From: Balaenoptera acutorostrata
Lineage: Eukaryota > Chordata > Mammalia > Artiodactyla > Balaenopteridae
Direction of reading: 5' to 3'
Assembly (NCBI RefSeq): GCF_949987535.1
Contig: NC_080081.1
Location: 36,186,428-36,250,427 of the forward strand
DNA length: 64,000 bases
Positions 24,501-35,354 of this stretch are shown piece by piece. Below the pieces are notes generated by a model, which had not been told where the DNA came from, did not search any database, and saw only the letters and a program-made list of their open reading frames with translations. Numbering within the stretch: the first letter of the stretch is position 1; each line of letters begins with the position of its first letter. The position numbers were made by a program, and so were the translations under genes.

Positions 24501-25402
24501 TTAGAGGACAACATGGGCAGAACACTCTATGACATAAATCACAGCAAGATCCTTTTTGACCCACCTCCTAGAGAAATGGAAATAAAAACAAAAATAAACA
24601 AATGAGACCTAATGAAACGTAAAAGCTTTCGCACAGCAAAGGAAAACCTAAACAAGATGAAAAGACAAGCCTCAGAATGGGAGAAAATATTTGCAAATGA
24701 AGCAACTGACTGTGGATTAATCTCCAAAATATATAAGTAGCTCATGCAGCTCAATATCAAAAAAACAAACGACCCAATCCAAAAATGGGTTGAAGACCTA
24801 AATAGAAATTTCTCCAAAGAGGACATACTGATTGCCAATAAACACATGAAACGATGCTCAACATCACTAATCATTAGAGAAATGCAAATCAAAACTACAA
24901 TGAGGTTTCACCTCACACTGTTCAGAATGGCCATCATCAAAAAATCTACAAACAATAAACACTGGAAAGGGTGTGGAGAAAAGGGAATTCTCTTGCACTG
25001 CTGGTGGGAGTGTAATTGGATAGAGCCACTATGGCAAACAGTATGGAGGTTCCTTAAAAAACTAAAAATGAACTACCATACGATCCAGCAATCCCACTCC
25101 TGGGCATATACCCTGAGAAAACCATTCAAAAAGTGACATGTACCACAATGTTCATTGCAGCACTATTTACAATAGCCAGGACATAGAAGCAACCTAAGCG
25201 TCCATTGACAGATGAATGGATAAAGAAGATGTAGCAAATATATACAATGGAATATTACTCAGCCATAAATAGAAATGAAATTGAGCTATTTGTAGTGAGG
25301 TGGATGGACCTAGAGTCTGTCGTACAGAGTGAAGTAAGTCAGAAAGAGAAAAACAAATACTGTATGCTAACATATATATATGGAATCTCAGAAAGGTTCT
25401 GA
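21574..25402 (+). pseudogene. L1 ORF2 (endonuclease and reverse transcriptase), broken
   Basis: ORF2p nicks target DNA and reverse-transcribes L1 RNA. The start M-V-K-G-T-Y is at 21,574 and the frame ends with TGA at 25,400-25,402, about 1,276 codons, the normal L1 size. The endonuclease domain covers about 21,574-22,300: T-I-N-V-N-G-L-N, then L-Q-E-T-H-F, then S-D-H near 22,252. The reverse-transcriptase domain covers about 22,900-24,110. Its catalytic box reads F-T-D-D at 23,667-23,678 where F-A-D-D is usual; both aspartates are kept. The C-terminal Cys-rich block [14 protein letters not shown] lies near 24,975-25,015. TAG at 21,658-21,660 (the usual Trp of G-W-I-Q) is the first of many stops, and there are several frameshifts (for example between 23,110 and 23,310). 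Inactive. Confidence 0.93.
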
Positions 25403-25742
25403 AGATCCTAGGGGCAGGACAGGAATAAAGACACAGATGTAGAGAATGTACTTGAGGACATGGGGAGAGGGAAGGGTAAGCTGGGACGGAGTAAGAGAGT
25501 GGCATGTACATATATTCACTACCAAATGTAAAATAGATAGCTAGTGGGAAGCAACCACATAGCACAGGGAGATCAGCTCAGTGCTTTGTGACCACCTAGA
25601 GCGGTGGGAAAGGGAGGGTGGGAGGGAGATGCAAAACGGAACGCATATGGGGATATATGTATACGTATAGCTGATTCACTTTGTTTTACAGCAGAAACTA
25701 ACACAACATTGTAAAGCAATTATACTCCAATAAAGATGTTAA
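25403..25742 (+). mobile_element. L1 copy 1, 3' UTR
   Basis: It holds a G-rich purine tract (gacatggggagagggaaggg near 25,458), then 'agctgattcactttg', 'cagcagaaactaacac', 'gtaaagcaattatactcc' and 'aataaagatgtt'. The same order is found in copy 2 and in the fragment at 38,956-39,160. Confidence 0.9.
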
Positions 25743-25756
25743 AAAAATAAAGTATG
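25743..25756 (+). repeat. Target-site duplication of the full-length L1, right copy
   Basis: aaaaataaagtatg, one mismatch to the left copy. The first five A overlap the L1 tail, so the left boundary of the copy is ambiguous by a few bases. Confidence 0.85.
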
Positions 25757-26315
25757 AAAAGGAACAATAAAATAATAACTTTAAAAGGGAGAAAACTGGA
25801 ACACACTACCTTAACTAAGTGATCAAAGTTAAAATTATCAATAATGTTATGTGGCTATTACTTACCTCTGCCATGATATGGTAAGAAGGGTATTTGACCT
25901 CTGTGACATTCTTCCCCAAAAACCATCACTCCAGTACAATTATGAGAAAAACACCGGGAAAACCCAAAATATGAGACATTTTAGAAAATACTATACCAGC
26001 ACTCTTCAAAACTGTCAAGATCATGAAAATCAAATACTGAGAAACTCACAGAAGAGGAGAATAAGGAGACTGATACAATCAATACCTAACACGGTGTCTG
26101 GATGGAACCTGGAAACAGGAAACAGACATTGATAGAAAAACAAATGAAATCTAAATACAGTCTGTAGTTTACTTAATAGTAATGTGTCAGTGATAATTTC
26201 TTGGTTTGCCAAATATATCATAGTTATGGTCATATTACTAGATAAAGTGCATATGGAAACTCCTTGTACTATCTTTGCAACTTTTATGTAAATCGAACTT
26301 TATTCCAAACTAAAA
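25757..26315 (+). repeat. Older dispersed repeat, right half
   Basis: It continues the repeat interrupted at 18,434: 'aaaaggaacaataaaataat', 'actaccttaactaagtgat', 'tttgacctctgtgacattc', 'ttcaaaactgtcaagatcat', 'gtctgtagtttacttaata', 'ctttgcaacttttatgtaaa' and an A-rich end near 26,312. Frames of 67-93 codons within it (25,851-26,132, 26,030-26,233) are not genes. Confidence 0.65.
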
Positions 26316-26645
26316 AAAAAGTCTATTAAAAAAGTAATAGCAGTGAATATGAAGATATATAATAAGTTTTTGGATATATTAAAGACAGATCAAATAATGT
26401 TTACACATGAGATATTGAATCTCCATATGATATGCTTATTTATTTCAGGACAGTGCAAAAACTATGTCTGTACTACAGTAATTTAATCAACATACAGCAA
26501 ACTATGACTTTGAATTTATGACTACTAACTTGCTAAATTAACATCACACAATGTCACCTATCAGGCAATAATATCTATACTAACTGCATAATTTTTAAAA
26601 TGTCCTAGTGAAGTCCTCATTTCTATTTATCAAATGATTTTTCAT
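26316..26645. other. Unassigned AT-rich DNA
   Basis: Nothing recognised. Confidence 0.5.
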
Positions 26646-26647
26646 TT

Positions 26648-26760
26648 TTTTTCACAGTTTTTCAGCACTTTTATTGAGGTGTAATTTACATACCATAAAA
26701 TGAACTTGTTTTAAGCATCTGGGCAACGATTTTTAGTAGATTTACAAATTATTTCTCATT
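26648..26760 (-). mobile_element. Old L1M 3' UTR fragment
   Basis: 'cacttttattgaggtgtaat' and 'ttacataccataaaatgaac' are the reverse complement of a recognisable L1M 3' UTR block (ttattgagatataattcacataccataaaattcacc). Confidence 0.6.
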
Positions 26761-26824
26761 TTCGTTTAAAAGCACTTTTTGCATTTTCAATATATTATTA
26801 CACATTTCATACATCATCATACTG

Positions 26825-26905
26825 GTAGCCTTTGGAATATGTAACAACTTAGATATAATGTGTGTTTAATAAATGCTGGCTGAATCAATTAATAAAAGAA
26901 GTTCA
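26825..26905 (+). repeat. Possible L2 or MIR 3' tail
   Basis: 'tttaataaatgctggctgaat' followed by 'caattaataaaag' resembles the caataaatgtttgttgaatgaatgaat end. Short and tentative. Confidence 0.35.
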
Positions 26906-29900
26906 GTCTTTGTCTCTCTTTACTTAATCACAAGAAGTAAAGAATTTCAGAGTATGTGAAATTCCCACATAGAAGTCAAGCATTTTAGGATTTCTTGAAT
27001 CTCATTTTATAAAATTTAGTATTATTTTAAAATTCCATTTTGTAACATCTTTAAATTCCATATGTGTGATGAAATATACCATTTAAATTCAATGAAAGAA
27101 AGGTACCAAAATAGTTTCCCAATTCACTTTAATCTCTATAAGCCTGGGTTTTTTTCTTTTGCTAACTCTCCAAATCATTTTCTTCTTTTATTTTTTTCCC
27201 ACTACATTATTTCTGGTGGATTTAAAATATTGTTAACCTATTTAGTTTTATTTCTTTTTACACAATGTTGTTTAGACAAAGAAGTTAGAAAGAGTAGTTA
27301 TATTTCAGGCTGAAATATATGTTTTAATTCTTGAAGCATTCATTAACTACTAAAATATTTATTGCTAGAATTTAGACATCACACCCTAAATTAAAAAAAA
27401 AAAAAAAACTGTCAAGTGTTCTTTGTATAACTAATGTTCAAATAGATACATTGGAAGACTAGTTACTATGAAAATCTATTAACTCATGAATGTAGATCAT
27501 ATAAAACCATGCCTACTAAGCTTATCTTGCTTATAACATCTCTCTCTGACTGCCTAGTACAGAATACAGAGGATTCACAAATTAGGACATTTGTATATCA
27601 TCTGTCCCCAATATCAAATTGCATGTAAAATTAAGAAGTCACTACTTAAGAATGATTCTTTGGGAAAAGTTAGCTTGGTTGTAAAAATAAACATCTCTCA
27701 GTTGAAAGTTTAACTTACCTATCATATGACTTTGGATAGAATCTGTATGTCATAGATCACTGAGTTAAGATACTTGATAAAAGGGAAAAAATTTACATAT
27801 AGTGAGTTTAATATTCCTGGAAAAGAAATTTGTCTTTTATTAGGAATCAGCTTCTTTTTTAGGTTTGAGACTGCTGGTGGGAAGGTCAGCAAAAGGTTTT
27901 CATTCTTCAGTAAAACAACAACAAAACAAAACAAAACAAGGAAACAAACAAAAAAACACCTTGAACTTAACCACCTTAGTTAAGAGGGAAATATTTCACA
28001 TAGAGCCTAAGGAAACATGATAACATCTTTCTACTAAAGCAAATCACTGACTAGGTGGATCCAAAATACCTTTGGATCTAGAGAGCTAGAAGTTGAAGCA
28101 CATAAAATATAACAAAGAAAACTGAAATAATCAAAAACCTCACAACAGACAGAAAATCATTCAGAATAATTTTATATTTTACACTCTTACTTCCTATGCA
28201 ATATTTCCATATACAGCTTTAAATAAAATTGACTCCTACCATACATTTTTGTATCCTGCTTTTATTATCAAATATACCTATTTCTCATTATATAATCCTA
28301 AATCTACATGTTTAATGGAAAGTGAAAAATATTAATCATTTACCTATCACTGAATGTTCAAGGATGGATACAGTTTCAGGTAAATTCAAGTAAATTTGTG
28401 TATTTGTAGTTTTTGTATCAAAAATTAGGGAACATTTCTCTCCCATTGTTTCTACTTTCCTTGTGTAGGAGGCAAGGTCATCTGCTGAGAGTTTATTTGG
28501 ATATAGAAAGCAGACTGAGGAACATAATAAGATTTCTATTCCACTTGTCTAGGTAAATATGAATGTATATTGGTGGCTGTCTACTCATTTTTCTTATGAT
28601 ACACGGCAGCATGGGGCTACATCTGTAACAGACATGAAAAGGGCAGATGGTTGGGTTCATCTAGGATTCCAGTTTTGCTAGAATGGATAAAAGAACAAGA
28701 GATTTTAAGGGATTTGTAAGATAATTTTTGAGACAAGGCCCTTGGAAACCAGATTATATAGGCAGGCAGGGAAATCTAAATGGGAGTTAAATTTCCATCA
28801 AAGAAATTTAAGCATGCAGCTCTCTGTCCACACCCTTATTTATATCAGAAACTGAGGGAGTCCACCCTCCACCGAGATAGTATCCTCCTTTCTCCACCAT
28901 GGTGGTGTCAAAGTATAATTTACAAATATAGAATGTGTTGATGGTAAAGATTTATTTAATGAGGAAATCAACAGGAGAGTAAGCCTGATAGAAAGAGGTT
29001 TTGAAGAAGGGAGGTTTACTTAATCAGTTACGGAAGGCATACTACAGAAGTTCGCTAAGTTAGCAACAACACTGTTTACTATCCTATTATGTGCAAAACA
29101 GAAATCTTTGAATTTATCTTATCTACCAAACAGAAATAATTTTCATTCTTATTGGGAAAAACTATACAAGTAAACATGTAACAACACAGAGTCTAGGCTC
29201 TTACGGATGGTAAATAGCAAGTCAAAAACCGAAAAAAAAGTGTTTTCCTTAGATAATTAAATAGTCCCTAAGCAGTACTGTTAAACAATGCTCTAATATG
29301 ATATTGAATAGACATTTAGTCCATCCTTTGCCTTTTATCTAAATTTGGATATTTTTCTTAACGAAAGAAATATGTATTATCTCTTAAAAACCACACTTAC
29401 CACCCAGGCTAAATTCCTACCAGACTGTTTGTTTTTGACCTGATTAGATATTTGGAGACTATAGCAAATACACTTTCCCCTGTTATAACCATTTTTACCC
29501 ATCTATTTTTGTCTAGAATTTTCAGTTTCTCCCTGGATGTGGAAAATATGATAGCAAGGAATGGAGGGTCATGGGTTTGTCTATCTTCTCAGACTGTCAT
29601 GAGGTAAAGGCTATGTAGGCAAGCACTGAACCCTCAGCCCCAATCCAGTTCCGTCTGCTTTCTAGTTAAAAACCAATTAAATTTTGGCATTGGCTGTCAT
29701 TCAGTTAAATTCTTCAATGTTATAAAATTCCACCTTGCTTGTGTCTTCATGGGGATTTGCTCGTATTATCTCATCACTCAGGGAGTGGAGACCTCCTTCC
29801 ATTATAGCGTGCTTGGTGTCGCTATTTGCTCATAGGAGAAGGAAAAGTGAGACAAACCATTTCAGAGGCTATTTTGAGTTGTACTGTATTTGAACCAGGT

Positions 29901-30638
29901 TTTTGATCAATGTTACAGATCTTTCCATCAAGTGAAATGATTAAGAAAGTTAGTATTTATAGTTCCCTATCTTATGCAAAACGTTTACTTATGAAGTAGA
30001 TTTTGTGTATGTTATTTTGTCACGTGAAACAGACTTCAGATTTAATATGATAATGTTTAAATTTATTTGTAAGCATCTTGCCCATAACCTTATTTTTTTC
30101 TTTTTTTCTGTTATACTAACGAGATATTTTTAGAAGAGTTCAGTGAACTAACATCTGAAAAAAACAAAAACAAAAAAGAGCTGTTGAGCCTGGATATTTG
30201 CTGCTTTTTGTAACACTCTGACATAGTCGTGCATTTTTAATGAATATTTGTGAATCCGTATTTCTAATTATTCATTAAAATTCATTGTTAGATGCTATGA
30301 ATATGCTACAGCATTAATTTCCATGAATATAAAATGAAAATCAAAACACATGATGTTAAATCTGCAGAAACATTTCTCCAATACGATACTAGAGTTCATA
30401 ATTATAAATACTTTATAAGTTTCATAATTTTACCGATAGTTTTAATTCAAAATTAATTAAATATTTTTACACATTAATTGACCAAAATGCTAAACTTAAT
30501 TACTAAGTAAAAAAATTGAGCATGTGTTCTTTTATTTCAAAAAATATTAACTGATAAAGAATTTCTGAGGTGAACCACCACTAGTTTCACCTGTGAAACC
30601 TTACAAAATAAAATCACACACAAAAAAATACCTACCCA
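26906..30638. other. Unassigned AT-rich DNA
   Basis: The longest stretch (3.7 kb) in which I recognise neither genes nor mobile elements. It has an A-run at 27,391-27,407 and an AAAAC-type run at 27,912-27,955. Frames of up to 83 codons (27,062-27,313, 27,722-27,934, 27,774-27,983) show no motifs. 29,400-29,880 is less AT-rich and non-repetitive in appearance. Confidence 0.5.
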
Positions 30639-30784
30639 GGAAATTCCCTGGCGGTCCAGTGGCTAGGACTCTGTGGCTTTACTGTCAAGGGTGCAGGTCA
30701 GGGAGGTTCTGTCAGCCTCTTGGTGCAGCAAAAAACAAAACAAAACAAAACAAACAATGACAACAACAACAAAAAACAACAAAC
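30639..30784 (+). mobile_element. CHR-type tRNA-derived SINE
   Basis: It starts 'ggaaattccctggcggtc', then 'cagtggctaggactctgtgg', a degraded B box (aggtcaggga), and an (AAAAC)n and (CAA)n tail from 30,730. The nonamer acctaccca occurs before (30,630-30,638) and after (30,785-30,793) the element and is its target-site duplication. It is tRNA-Glu-derived like the copies at 7,621 and 34,734. Confidence 0.85.
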
Positions 30785-31004
30785 ACCTACCCAACTTAGA
30801 TTTCATGGATCAAAGTCTTCAGGGATAAGGTGGATGGATGCATGAGTGAATTTTTTTAAGCTCCACCAGTAACTTGCTTGTAGATAATTTTTTTTTGACA
30901 TTTACAGAAATTTCTCTTGTAATTCTCTTAGCATTGTTAGCAAGTATTTACAGTATATACTAAAAAGGGACTAGTTCTTATCCAGGGAATTCTATAAAGA
31001 CACA

Positions 31005-31695
31005 TTCATTGGTTCAGCAAATATTTACTGGAAAGCCTGCTCGTTTAGGATTGATAATTCAGCAGTAAACGAGACAAACACGGTCACCCTCTCATACAGT
31101 TCCCATGATAATAGGGGAATAATAACATATACAAATACACATAAATTTACTCAGATATAATATCTCAGTTGCTGAAGTCTACACAGGCAAATGACACAGA
31201 GTGGAAGAAATTAACATTTAATATCAGATGGTCAGGTAGGTCATCTCTGAGGAAGTAATATACTATTCTGAGATCTAAGTAACTTGAGGGAGCAATTCCT
31301 AAAAGATGTAGAGAAGAAGATTTCAGGAAGAAAAAACAACAGCAAAAGGACTTGGATGGGGATGGACTTGGAATAGTTACAGACCAGCAAAGTGATAGAT
31401 ATCCCTGGAAGAGACTCAACAAGGGGGAGGGTCAGATGGGGTTAAGGGTCAAATTATGAATGGAATAATAATGCAAGATAAGCTGTTAGATTTTGTACTA
31501 AGAGGTAACATAACCTGAATTACAATTTCAAAATAACACCCTGGCTGCTGTATGCAGAATAAGTTCTGAAGGTGAAGAGTAATGGAAAGAGGCAGACTAG
31601 TTTGGCAGTGAGGGCAAACAACCAGCCAGATATGCTGGTGGTTTAGACTAGGCTGATAGAAGTGGAGGTCATGAAAATGGTTACTTTGCACATGT
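31005..31695 (-). repeat. L2 LINE, long fragment
   Basis: On the + strand the order is 'ggttcagcaaatatttactgg', 'cagcagtaaacgagacaaac', 'tggtcaggtaggtcatctctg', 'gggagcaattcctaaaag', 'cagcaaaaggacttgg', 'gttagattttgtacta', 'accctggctgctgtatgcag' and 'agtggaggtcatgaaaatgg'. This is the order of the L2 reverse complement (gaacaagacagaca, gtcagggaaggcctctctg, gagcattccaggcag, ttggattttattctaag, actctggctgctgtgtgg, ggtggaggtggtgag). The L2-encoded frame is destroyed. Frames on the - strand here (31,165-31,422, 31,449-31,691) are by-products. Confidence 0.8.
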
Positions 31696-31899
31696 ATGTT
31701 TAGAGGAGACCCTTTATTACATCATCTACTCTCTGTAGACATGAATAACTGTTATGATTTCCTGGAGCGTTTCTGCATTTGACATACAGAAACACAAAAT
31801 ATTGAACACCAAAATTATCTTTCTCCTATTATTCCTCCAAAATAGAACCTTCCACTAAATTTCCTACTTTGATTGATGGCACCCTTTTATTCAAACCAG

Positions 31900-32530
31900 A
31901 GAACTGTGGTGCCTTCCAGGCACTTCTCTTTCACTCCACTTTGACAGTCATTTCCTTGGGTCACTGGTAGATACCTCTCCAAATTTCCCTCACCTCACCT
32001 CCATGTTGATTCTTCCTTAACCTTTGTTTCATCTCTCACCTGGACTCTTGATCTAATTGTAAAATTTTCTGCCTCTGTCTTTTACCTTTCCACAAAGACA
32101 ATATTGTGATTATTTTACTCCTACACTTTTATCCTTCAGTGATTTCTATTCATTTTTAACATACTTTTAAAATTCTCAGATTATCTACCTTCCACCTAGA
32201 CCCAACTCTTCCCTTCCTGAGGCATTACATCCTACAGTAATGCCAAATTAGTTTGCAGTTTGCATGCATGGTATACTGTTTAAAACTTTCTCCTCCCAGT
32301 ATACTCTTTTCTCTTCATCTACTTGACAAACTTCTTTTGAAATTCATTGAAGCTCCCAGGATCAAAATAAAGAGACTGAATTTATCTATATCCATTTATT
32401 CTGTTTGGGACTTCACCTCTTATGTGACAAGCCCCTTTTCCCCAACCAGACAAAATTAATCACCAACTTCTCTGTAATTGATCATATCTCTTTTTAGAAG
32501 CTTTCTGAGGTAAAGAATCATACATTGCTT
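31900..32530 (+). repeat. L2 LINE, long fragment
   Basis: 'acctggactcttgatctaatt', 'tatccttcagtgatttctat', 'aactttctcctcccagtat', 'cttgacaaacttcttttgaa', 'ccccttttccccaaccagac' and 'aaaattaatcaccaacttctc' follow the L2 order (ttcagtggctcccc, gttccctctgcctgg, tggtgaactccta, ccccaaccaggcagagttaatcgctcc). It faces the preceding L2 piece, so the two are separate insertions or were rearranged. Confidence 0.6.
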
Positions 32531-33184
32531 TTGAAAATATGGTGGCTTGCACACATTCAGTTCTCTTTCAGTATTCTTTGTAATTCAACTACAACAATAG
32601 AGGAAAGATAACTATTAAATAATATAGACTATTTAAAGATACATCCTTAAAGTATTGAATAATCCCTTACACAGACTCTTGTTTGATCTTGGTCTAGAGC
32701 ATCTACTTTTGTCATTTGGTTTTGTGTCAACAATTGACTTCAAAACCTCAGGTCAGTTTTTTTCTCATGTAATTTGATGAATAACCTCCTTGTGTGGGAT
32801 ATGAGACTTCCCAATATCTGCAGGTGCTCAGGGCTCACATATTAAGATGCAGAAATGTCATAACCACATTTCTCTAGTTCTGGCTATTTTTTTTCTAATT
32901 CACTACTGCACATATATAGTATGAATTTAAGAATTCAGATATGCTTCTTATATAAAGATACGTGCTTCAGAAAATCACCTGTGCAATGGCTTTCCCTGCT
33001 AAGATGCATTGAGAAGACTGATTTCTGGGCAGAAAAACACTTTAAAATATTTTCTCTAGTACAAAAGATAAGTAAATCCTCAGCCATTTCTTTGGTTGCA
33101 TAATTAACTGACTTACTATATCCTAACCTCCATCTTTTCTAAAGCCTGCTAGCTCCACTAAATAATATATAGGTAATCCATATC
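32531..33184. other. Unassigned DNA
   Basis: No gene or recognised element. The 60-codon frame at 32,921-33,103 is unsupported. Confidence 0.5.
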
Positions 33185-33620
33185 AGTTGGGATCCAGACA
33201 GGAAAACAGAAACCATACTAATTATTTTAACTGGAAAAATTAATATAAGAAATTAAACAGTAATTAGAGGACAGAAAGGCAGAGGGGGAAACCAGAAGCA
33301 TAACAGGAATCATATAACAGAAGCAGCTACTGTCTCTAATGTTTTGTGAGGAAAGGGCAGAGGTTGCAGTCTATTAGATAGAGCAGGAGAACCTTGCAGG
33401 AGAACTCCTACGAAGGAGTTCCAACCTTTGAAGATGAGACAGAATCCACCTGGAGCTGGCATCTCAGGAACTCAGAGCAGGGCTTCTTCACAACTGAGAC
33501 TCAGACATTTGAGTAGGAATGCTGCCCAGCTTGTCTCTGAAGGCTACCATGGGCTGCTTTGGGGACAGTTGAAAAAACATTGCAAACTAGACAAACTGCT
33601 TGGGAGAGAATGACAAATTT
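33185..33620 (+). repeat. Ancient dispersed repeat, family not named
   Basis: 'cagttgggatccagacagg', 'aaacagaaaccatacta', 'attattttaactggaaaaat', 'gaagatgagacagaatcc' and 'ggagctggcatctcaggaact' follow a pattern I know from a dispersed mammalian repeat (cagttaggatccagacagaaaacag ... aagatgagacagaac ... ctggagctggagtctcagg). I cannot name it securely. The + strand frame 33,428-33,613 lies in it and is not a gene. Confidence 0.4.
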
Positions 33621-34224
33621 CTGTTAAGATGGCACTGACAGGACCAACTGAACAGAAGCAGTAAGTCCTTTCTTTGTCCTCTTTCTTTCCCATCTCCCTC
33701 TAGTGATCGGCCAAAGGAGAATTGTGGTTTGTAAAATCCCAGTCCGAGTTCCAAAAGCAAGTTGGAAGTGGAGACATAGCGGAACAACAACAGCTGAATA
33801 ACCAACACACAATCATTACAGGAACTATTGCCATTAATTTGAACGTCTGATGTACATATCAATTCACAGAATAAAGGGATCCATGAGTTGTGTCCTTTGA
33901 ACACAGGCTTCATGCTATGTTGAGTGATATCCGAACTACTGTCAACCTACAGGTAACGAGTAAGACAAATTCATGTTCCTGGTTAATTATTTGTTATTTA
34001 CAGATGCAAAGCCAAATTCTTTGCAATGTTTTCATTAGTAAGCAATCACCTGAATTTCCTCCTGTGGCCAAAGAGATAAAGTCAACCTAAGTTTTCACAG
34101 AATGCTTTAACAGTCTGAACCAATTATGAATTAAGTTATTTCTATGCTAATAGTCATTAGCATATTCCTCTATATGTAGAACAATGTCTAATCAATTTGA
34201 ATTGCATTATCCAGATGATTATAT
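33621..34224. other. Unassigned DNA
   Basis: No gene recognised. A 108-codon - strand frame (33,587-33,913) overlaps the end of the preceding repeat and has no recognisable domain, so I do not support it. Confidence 0.5.
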
Positions 34225-34350
34225 TGTTGCACTAGAATGAACTGTCATGAGTGCAATGCTACGGCTGCACTTTTTGCAATTGGTGTGTCCCCAATATCCA
34301 GCATGGTGTCAGACATGAAGGGAACCCTCAATATATTATTGGTATACAAA
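34225..34350 (+). repeat. L2 LINE 3'-end fragment
   Basis: 'tgtgtccccaatatccagca', 'tggtgtcagacatgaaggga' and 'accctcaatatattattgg' correspond to the L2 end (tgtatccccagcgcctagca, cagtgcctggcacatagtag, gcgctcaataaatatttgttg). Confidence 0.6.
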
Positions 34351-34720
34351 ACAAAAGTCATTTATTCTTTCAAATCATGCCTTGAGACATTTTACATTTT
34401 CACTAACTAGAATACCAGGATAATATCCAAAAAGCCAGTGACTTGAAAGTATTAATATTACACTTATTTCCAAAGTTTCTAGCTCTCATCCAAAGATACA
34501 TTCAACGAAGGAACTATTCAATATGTATGATTTAATGTTGATTATAAAGCCTTAGTATTTTTAGGTTCCTATATTTCATTAAGAGAAATGAAAGAATATG
34601 CTGCAGACTGATATGGCTTTTTCAATCATTCACTGTTTCTTTAATTAAAATACATTTAAAAATGTGCTATAAATCACAATGCTCACTGAGGTCAGATGGA
34701 GTACAATGCATTAAAGATCT

Positions 34721-34733
34721 AAAATGCTCTTGA
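34721..34733 (+). repeat. Target-site duplication, left copy
   Basis: aaaatgctcttga; the right copy at 35,064-35,076 is aaaatgcttttga, one mismatch. Confidence 0.88.
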
Positions 34734-35063
34734 GGGACTTCCCTGTGGTGCAGTGGTTAAGAATCCGCCTGCCAATGCAGTGGACACGGGTTCGAGTCCT
34801 GGTCCGGGAAGATCCCACATGCCGCAGAGAAACTAAGCCTGTGCACCACAACTACTGAGCCTGCGAGCCACAACTACTGAGCCCTCATGCCACAACTACC
34901 GAAGCCTGCATGCCTAGAGCCCGTGCTCTTCAACAAGAGAAGCCACCCCAATAAGAAGCCTGTGCACCACAACGAAGAGTAGCCCCTGCTCCCCACAACT
35001 AGAGAAAACCTGCGTGCAGCAACGAAGACCCAATGCAGCCAAAAATAAATAAATTGATTTAAA
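34734..35063 (+). mobile_element. CHR-type SINE, long form, with target-site duplications
   Basis: The tRNA-derived head has a pol III A box TGGTGCAGTGG (34,746-34,756) and a consensus B box GGTTCGAGTCC (34,789-34,799). The body has repeated 'ccacaactactgagcc' units (about 34,848-34,910) and the tail is (AAATA)n/A-rich. The long body with ccacaacta repeats is the form I associate with cetacean CHR SINEs, and it is the strongest clue to the organism. The intact promoter boxes and 13-bp duplication (one mismatch) suggest the copy is relatively young. Not coding. Confidence 0.93.
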
Positions 35064-35076
35064 AAAATGCTTTTGA
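35064..35076 (+). repeat. Target-site duplication, right copy
   Basis: aaaatgcttttga. It overlaps the A tail by a few bases. Confidence 0.85.
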
Positions 35077-35313
35077 AAGCATCTATGTTAAATGTAGCAG
35101 TGCAAACAAAAACATATATATGTTACATATATGTGCATAGTACATATATTCAAATTAGCTTTAAAAACAATGTATTAAAATAAAACATTTTATAATTGTT
35201 TATATTTATAAAATCTTCAAAATGAAATTCATGTTTTACACTAGATATATTATTATATTGTATATTAATAGTTCATGTTTTTATGTTTTATATTATGTCA
35301 AATACATAATATA

Positions 35314-35334
35314 TCTCTATCTATCTATCTATCT
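35314..35334. repeat. (TCTA)n microsatellite
   Basis: About five TCTA units within AT-rich DNA. Confidence 0.9.
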
Positions 35335-35354
35335 GATTTGTTAGTATTATAACT

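Larger units (their letters stand above)
18435..25742 (+). mobile_element. Full-length LINE-1 (copy 1)
   Basis: A complete, non-LTR retrotransposon of about 7.3 kb. In order: a 5' UTR with internal promoter (18,435-20,623), ORF1 (20,624-21,515), a 58-bp spacer, ORF2 with endonuclease and reverse transcriptase (21,574-25,402), a 3' UTR (25,403-25,742) with the aataaag signal, and a short A tail. The unit is bounded by a 14-bp target-site duplication with one mismatch, and the host repeat resumes on the far side. Both ORFs carry stops and frameshifts, so the copy cannot mobilise itself. It resembles young cetacean L1s, and the well-preserved duplication and CpGs suggest it is younger than the other L1 fragments. 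Confidence 0.95.

Noticed and set aside
30150..30600. Dense TAATTA and ATTAATT motifs as a homeodomain enhancer
   Set aside because: The block is so AT-rich that such motifs are expected by chance; nothing else supports it.
34746..34799. A functional tRNA gene (A and B boxes present)
   Set aside because: The sequence does not fold as a full tRNA cloverleaf and is joined to a SINE body and A-rich tail. It is a tRNA-derived SINE.
34841..34910. Tandem 'ccacaactactgagcc' units as a minisatellite or CRISPR-like array
   Set aside because: They are the normal body of the long-form CHR SINE. Spacing is irregular, units overlap and there are no unique spacers.
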